From NCBI GenBank assembly GCA_030248135.1, contig JASANC010001093.1:1-64000 (forward strand): 64,000 nucleotides of DNA. Reading direction: 5' to 3'. How positions within the stretch are numbered: position 1 is the first letter of the stretch; each line of letters opens with the position of its first letter. A program made the translations under genes and the position numbers. Below the pieces are notes generated by a model. It saw only the letters and a program-made list of their open reading frames with translations. It was not told where the DNA came from and ran no database searches. The stretch is from Theristus sp. LFF4_11 (lineage: Eukaryota; Nematoda; Chromadorea; Monhysterida; Xyalidae). Shown piece by piece: positions 58,425-64,000 of this stretch.

Positions 58425-61400
58425 TCATTGAAAGAGTTGACAAATTCCGGTGGCCTCCGTGTCGAGCACGTTCTTCGGCTCTGTCGGTTTCGGCCGCGGT
58501 GGTTTCAGCAACGGTGGCAACGTGCTTTCGCAGACTGGCTGCTTGAAGCGTTCGCTCAGTTTTTCCTGAAATAATTTTGTAACTGAACGATTTTCAAAGT
58601 AAATCAAATCGTCGTTTCAGTTATTTTTTATAAACTAATGCTGAATGAATGAATTTCCGAAGCAAGACACCACAACGACACTGCTGAAGTGTAAAACCAG
58701 GGTCCCGTCACTGACCACACGAGAATGTTGCCATGATGCGGGCCATAGCTTTTTTTGCGCCTACATCGGTCAAATTGGGTCATCGACCACTCAAAATGAT
58801 CGCATGGGGACAAAGAATTTGTTTTCGGCCATAAAAACTTTTTTGGCCCAAAATAATTATCACTTTTGGCCAAAAAACCGATTTTTAAAGAAAAATAGCC
58901 TTGATTTTTTAAATTGTTTTATTTTTTAAAAAAACATAGTTGGGTTACAAAAAAAACAAAGTAGATAGCGACGTGCTAGAGACGTGTGCGCAACTGAAAA
59001 AAAATAAACCGGGCTCAGACTATGACCTGTGTGAGTGCCGCGCACAAAACAATTAAAAATTTTGCTAATTTGCTCATTTTTTAAATGTTCAAAAGTCTCC
59101 AGAAAACGTCTTATGTAAAATTTTTAAAATCCAAGTGCCCAGCACTAACGTCAGGTTGCTCCCACATTGTTTTAAACTTTAACCAGGTTTAGACTAGGAC
59201 TTATGAGACGGTAGTAACACGAAAACTCAAAATGACACCAAAAAGTGCCCATTTACCGACTTTAAAAAGACTCCAGAAAACATGCCAAGCTTTCTTTTTG
59301 TGTCAAATCTATTCTATCATAAGGCCAACTTGTTGTCTCATTGAAATGACGTCCAACCAAGCTCAGACCAGAACTGTTTCCACTGCCGCTCTATCGAAAA
59401 TGCTAAATTTCGTCGAAAACACCCCTTGCACAAAAAAATAAAAAAAAAATCCAAAAAAATATAGACTCTTCAAATAAAAAAACAAAGTAAATAGCGATAT
59501 ACTGCGGACGTGTGCGCAACTGAGAAAAATAAAATCGGGCTTAGACTATGATCTGTGTGAGTGCCGCGCATAAAACAAGTCAAAATTTCACAAAATTCCA
59601 TTGTTTCCAGGTGTTCCAAAAATCTCAGAAAACGTCTAATGTAAAATTTTGAAAATCCAAGTGCCCTGCACTAACGGCAGGTTGCTCCCACATTGTTTTA
59701 AACTCTAACCAGCTTCAGACTAGGACTTATGAGATGGTAGTAACACGGAAACTCAAAATGACACCAAAAAATGCCCATTTACCGACATTAAAAAGACTCC
59801 AGAAAACATGCCAAGCTTTCTTTTTGTGTCAAATCTATTCTATCATAAAACCAACTTGTTGTCTCATTGAAATGACGTCCAACCAAGCTCAAACTAGGAC
59901 TGGTTTCACTGCCGCTCTGTCGAAAATGCTAAATTTCGTCGAAAATACCCCTCGCACAAAATATATAAAAAATTCAGAAAAATATAGACTCTTCAAATAA
60001 AAAAAAACAAAGTAGATAGCGATATACTGCGGACGTGTGCGCAACTGAAAAAATTAAAATCGGGCTTAGACTATAATCTCTGTGTGAGTGCCGCGCACAA
60101 AACAAATCAAAATTTCACAAAATTCCATTGTTTCCAGGTGTTCCAAAGATCTCAGAAAACGTCTAATGTAAAATTTTGAAAATCCAAGTGCCCAGCACTA
60201 ATGGCAGGTTGCTCCCACATTGTTTTAAACTCTACCAGCTTTAGACTAGGATTTATGAGACGGTAGTAACACGGAAACTCAAAATGACACCAAAAAGCGC
60301 CCATTTACCGACTTTAAAAAGACTCCAGAAAACATGCCAAGCTTTCTTTTTGTGTCAAGTCTATTCTATCATGAAGCAAACTTGTTGTCTCATTGAAATG
60401 ACGTTCAACCAAGCTCAAACTAGGACTGGTTTCACTGCCGCTCTGTCGAGAATGCTAAATTTCGTCGAAAATACCCCTCGCACAAAAAAATAAAAAAATC
60501 CAGAAAAATATAGACTTTTCAAATAAAAAAACAAAGTAGATAGCGATATACTGCGGACGTGTGCGCAACTGAAAAAAATAAAATCGGGCTTAGACTATGA
60601 TCTGTGTGAGTGCCGCGCACAAAACAAATCAAAATTTCACAAAATTCCATTGTTTCCAGGTGTTCCAAAGATCTCAGAAAACGTCTAATGTAAAATTTTG
60701 AAAATCCAAGTGCCCAGCACTAACGGCAGATTGCTCCCACATTGTTTTAAATTTTAACCGGGCTCAGACGAGGACTTATGAGACAGTAGTAACACTGAAA
60801 CTCAAAATGGCACCAAAAAACCATACAATTCGCAGCGTGAGTGCCTGACGAAAAAGTCAAAATTTTGTGTAAATTACTCATTTCCGAGTGTGCAACAGAG
60901 TCCATAAAACTCAAAACTCAACAGATATTGAAAAATCCAACTATTTAGCATTAAAGAAAAGTGCCGTTAGTGCTGGGCACTTGGATTTTCAAAATTTTCA
61001 CAATAGACGTTTTCTAAGATCTTTGGAACACCAGTCCTTATTTTTTGTTTTTGACGAAATTTAGCATTCTCGACCGAGAGGTAGTGAAACCAGTCCTAGT
61101 CTGAGCTTGGTTAAACGTTATTTCAATGAGACAACAAGTTGGCTTTATGATAGAATAGATTTGACACAGAAAGAAAGCTTGGCATGTTTTCTGGAGTCTT
61201 TTTAAAGTCGGTAAATGGGCAATTTTTGGTGTCATTTTGAGTTTTCGTGTTACTACCGTCTCATAAGTCCTAGTCTAAAGCTGGTTAGAGTTTAAAACAA
61301 TCTGGGAGAGCAACCTGCCGTTAGTGCTGGGCACTTGGATTTTTAAAATTTTACATTAGACGTTTTCTAAGATCTTTGGAACACCTGTAAACAATGGAAT

Positions 61401-63860
61401 TTTGCGAAATTTTGAAATGTGTTGTGCGCGGCACTCACACAGGTCATAGTCTGAGTCCGGTTTTATTTTTTTCAGTTGGGTACACGTCCGCAGTATATCG
61501 CTATCTATTTTGTTTTTTTTTATTTGAAGAGTCTATATTTTTCTGGATTTTTTTTATTTTTTTGTGCGAGGGGTATTTTCGACGAAATTTAGCAATCTCG
61601 ACAGAGCAGCAGTGAAACCAGTCCTAGTCTTAGCTTGGTTGGACGTCATTTAAATGAGACAACAAGTTTGCTTTATGATAGAATAGATTTGACACAAAAA
61701 GAAAGTTTCGCTTGTTTTATGGAGTCTTTTTAAAGTCGGTAAATGGGCGCTTTTTGGTGTCATTTTGAGTTTCCGTGTTGCTACCGTCTCATAAGTCCTA
61801 GTCTAAACCTGTTTAGCGTTTAAAACAATGAGGGAACAACCTGCCGTTAGTTGTGGGCACTTGGATTTTTAAAATTTTACATAAGACGGTTTCCGGAGAT
61901 TTTCAACATTTGAAAAATGAGCAATTTTGCAAAATTTTGAAATGTTTTGTGCGCGGCACTCACACAGGTTGTAGTCTGAGCCCGGTTTTATTTTTTTCAG
62001 TTGCGCACACGTCTGCAGTATATCGCTATCTACTTTGTTTTTTTATTTGAAGAGTCTATATTTTTCTGGATTTTTTTATTTTTTTGTGCGAGGGGTATTT
62101 TCGACGAAATTTAGCATTCTCGACAGAGCGGCAGTGAAACCAGTCCTAGTTTGAGCTTGGTTGAACGTCATTTCAATGAGACAACAAGTTGGTTTTATGA
62201 TAGAATAGATTTGACACAAAAAGAAAGCTTGGCATGTTTTCTGGAGTCTTTTTAATGTCGGTAAATGGGCATTTTTTGGTGTCATTTTGAGTTTCCGTGT
62301 TACTACCATCTCATAAGTCCTAGTCTAAAGCTGGTTAAAGTTTAAAACAATGTGGGAGCAACCTGCCGTTGGTGCTGGGCACTTGGATTTTCAAAATTTT
62401 ACATTAGACGTTTTCTGAGATCTTTGGAACACCTGGAAACAAAGGAATTTTGTGAAATTTTGACTTGTTTTATGCGCGGCACTCACACAAATCATAGTCT
62501 AAGCCCGATTTTTTTTTATCAGTTGCGCACACGTCCGCAGTATATCGCTATTTACTTTGTTTTTTTATTTGAAGAGTCTATATTTTTTTGGATTTTTTTA
62601 TATTTTTTTGTGCAAGGGGTGTTTTCGACGAAATTTAGCATTTTCGATAGAGCGGCAGTGGAAACAGTTCTGGTCTGAGCTTGGTTGGACGTCATTTCAA
62701 TGAGACAACAAGTTGGCCTTATGATAGAATAGATTTGACACAAAAAGAAAGCTTGGCATGTTTTCTGGAGTCTTTTTAAAGTCGGTAAATGGGCACTTTT
62801 TGGTGTCATTTTGAGTTTTCGTGTTACTACCGTCTCATAAGTCCTAGTCTAAACCTGGTTAAGGTTTAAAACAATGTGGGAGCAACCTGACGTTAGTGCT
62901 GGGCACTTGGATTTTCAAAATTTTACATAAGACGTTTTCTGGAGACTTTTGAACATTTAAAAAATGAGCAAATTAGCAAAATTTTCAATTGTTTTGTGCG
63001 CGGCACTCAGACAGGTCATAGTCTGAGCCCGGTTTATTTTTTTTCGGTTGCGCACCCGTCTCTAGCACGTCGCTATCTACTTTGTTTTTTTGTAACCCAA
63101 CTATGTTTTTTTTAAAAATAAAACAATTTAAAAAATCAAGGCTATTTTTCTTTAAAAATCGGTTTTTTGGCCAAAAGTGATAATTATTTTGGGCCAAAAA
63201 AGTTTTTATGGCCGAAAACAAATTCTTTGTCCCCATGCGATCATTTTGAGTGGTCGATGACCCAATTTGACCGATGTAGGCGCAAAAAAAAGCTATGGCC
63301 CGCATCATGGCAACATTCTCGTGTCGTCAGTGACGGGACCCTGTGTAAAACCGACCAACCCCGATCAAGCCCCTGACCACTTTGCGCGTCTTGTCGCGTT
63401 TCACCTTCTCCGGCGGAGCAACAGCGTTCGGCGTCAACAGCAGGTTTTCCAGTTGCTGAAAATTGAAGAACAATTTGTAAAAATTGAGTGAGAGATCAAT
63501 GAAGAATGCTCGAGTTCCGCACAGCAAGGCGGAAAAGCGATAAACGGGCCTGCAGTGCTTGCTCGGAGTACATCGGAATGGCAGCCATCACCTTGCTTCG
63601 TACGTCCGGTACCACTGGCCGCTGCAAACAAAAATGCGATTCTAGCTGGCATGTTGATTCATGAGGAATCTTTGCGAACGGAAAGCACTGTGAACACTGA
63701 CGAGCATGCCGTAGACATTGCAGACGAGCGTCAACAGCTGGCCGAGCACTTGCTCGTCGTGGCCGTGCACCTGGACGCTGCGCAACACGAGAAACATCAG
63801 CTGGCACGCTGAGTCGCTGTCCGTCAGGTTGCCGTCGGCGACCAGCTGAACAGATTCAAT
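58425..63860 (-). CDS. Unrecognised gene, 3' part, split by a transposon
   Basis: Probable exons on the minus strand: a segment around 63848-63714 (NLTDSDSACQLMFLVLRSVQ, EQVLGQLLTLVCNVYGMLV), one starting at 63622 (RPVVPDVRSKVMAAIPMYSE, ALQARLSLFRL), 63455-63360 (QLENLLLTPNAVAPPEKVKR to VVRGLIG) and 58565-58425 (EKLSERFKQPVCESTLPPLL, then a Pro-rich segment and VLDTEATGICQLFQ, stop). The last two join in phase 0 across a 4,794-nt intron. The upstream part is Leu-rich and helical, like HEAT/ARM repeats, and the C-terminus is basic and Pro-rich. I do not recognise the family. The donor of the 63622 exon is ambiguous, and the gene continues beyond the window. Confidence 0.5.
58698..63343. mobile_element. 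Fold-back transposon, hAT-like, 4,646 bp
   Basis: The two ends are exact inverted copies, CAGGGTCCCGTCACTGA at 58698 and its complement ending at 63343. They are flanked by an 8-bp direct repeat TGTAAAAC (58690-58697 and 63344-63351). The 8-bp duplication and CAGGG ends point to the hAT superfamily. The whole element is a near-palindrome about a centre at 61020. Each arm has a roughly 350-bp outer part, then tandem units of about 526 bp (landmark at 59232, 59758, 60284, 60807 and in mirror at 62809, 62285, 61763, 61235). No transposase is present, so it is non-autonomous. It lies in the intron of the unrecognised minus-strand gene. Confidence 0.93.
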
Positions 63861-64000
63861 CAATTAATGTTGTTCAATAAATTAACATACGGTGTTTTGT
63901 GATGATTGGCGGGCAATAGCAATGCAATCATCTCAGGAAATCAATCAACGAGCCACAAAATGAAATAAAATGAATATGAGACATAAAAAAAGAAAAGTGG
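63861..64000. other. Window end, intron or intergenic
   Basis: AT-rich and non-coding as far as visible. It probably belongs to an intron of the minus-strand gene. Confidence 0.3.

Noticed and set aside
59232..62809. Repeated 65-88 codon frame (MTPK...HLPTLKRLQKTCQ) in each sub-repeat of the fold-back element
   Set aside because: Conserved because the DNA units are recent copies; no start context, no family, ends differ between units. Not evidence of a protein.

Overview
This window is nuclear DNA from an invertebrate animal. Its genes are split by many GT-AG introns of about 47 to 1,000 nt, the proteins are metazoan families, and most of the rest is transposon and satellite sequence. An ecdysozoan is likely, and a nematode or near relative is the best guess. 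The reasons are a nematode-style astacin (propeptide, catalytic domain, EGF, CUB), a Dispatched homologue, very short introns and acceptors of the TTTCAG/TTGCAG type. No ribosomal or mitochondrial marker is present, so this placement is inference.

Layout from left to right. 1-14400: a satellite-bounded block. Two satellite families (about 149 bp and about 146 bp units) and a shared single-copy stretch lie at 1-1302 and, in mirror order, at 11395-14400. Between them is a 12-exon aromatic L-amino-acid decarboxylase gene (3108-9956, minus). 15736-17810 (minus): an ABHD4/5-type alpha/beta hydrolase with a tRNA-derived SINE in an intron. 18365-19018 (minus): a small PH-domain protein resembling sesquipedalian/PHETA. 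20036-20833 (minus): a secreted Ser/Asp-rich protein. 22652-27521: two divergently arranged paralogous cysteine-rich secreted proteins whose last exons are almost identical. 30012-33223 (plus): an OST-alpha/SLC51A-type solute transporter subunit. 33835-36735 (minus): the astacin metalloprotease. 38507-43459 (minus): a Dispatched-type RND protein. 44484-45896 (plus): an unrecognised single-pass membrane protein. 46730-50105: a C/G-homopolymer-rich repeat block with a LINE-like insert. 50338-57604 (plus): a complete 18-exon coatomer beta subunit (COPB1). 58425-63860 (minus): part of an unrecognised gene whose intron was expanded by a 4.65 kb fold-back transposon.

The genes do not form an operon or pathway; they cover secretory traffic (COPB1, PH protein), lipid and solute handling (ABHD, OST-alpha), amine synthesis (decarboxylase), and extracellular signalling or matrix (Dispatched, astacin, cysteine-rich proteins). 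Exon coordinates were derived by hand from splice sites, reading phase and remembered family conservation. No database search was run.

The most notable signals are non-genic. They are a hAT-like fold-back element with an 8-bp target duplication and mirror-image 4-unit arms, the inverted satellite frame around the decarboxylase gene, near-identical last exons in otherwise diverged paralogues (probable gene conversion), and several transposon ends lying within a few bases of splice sites.
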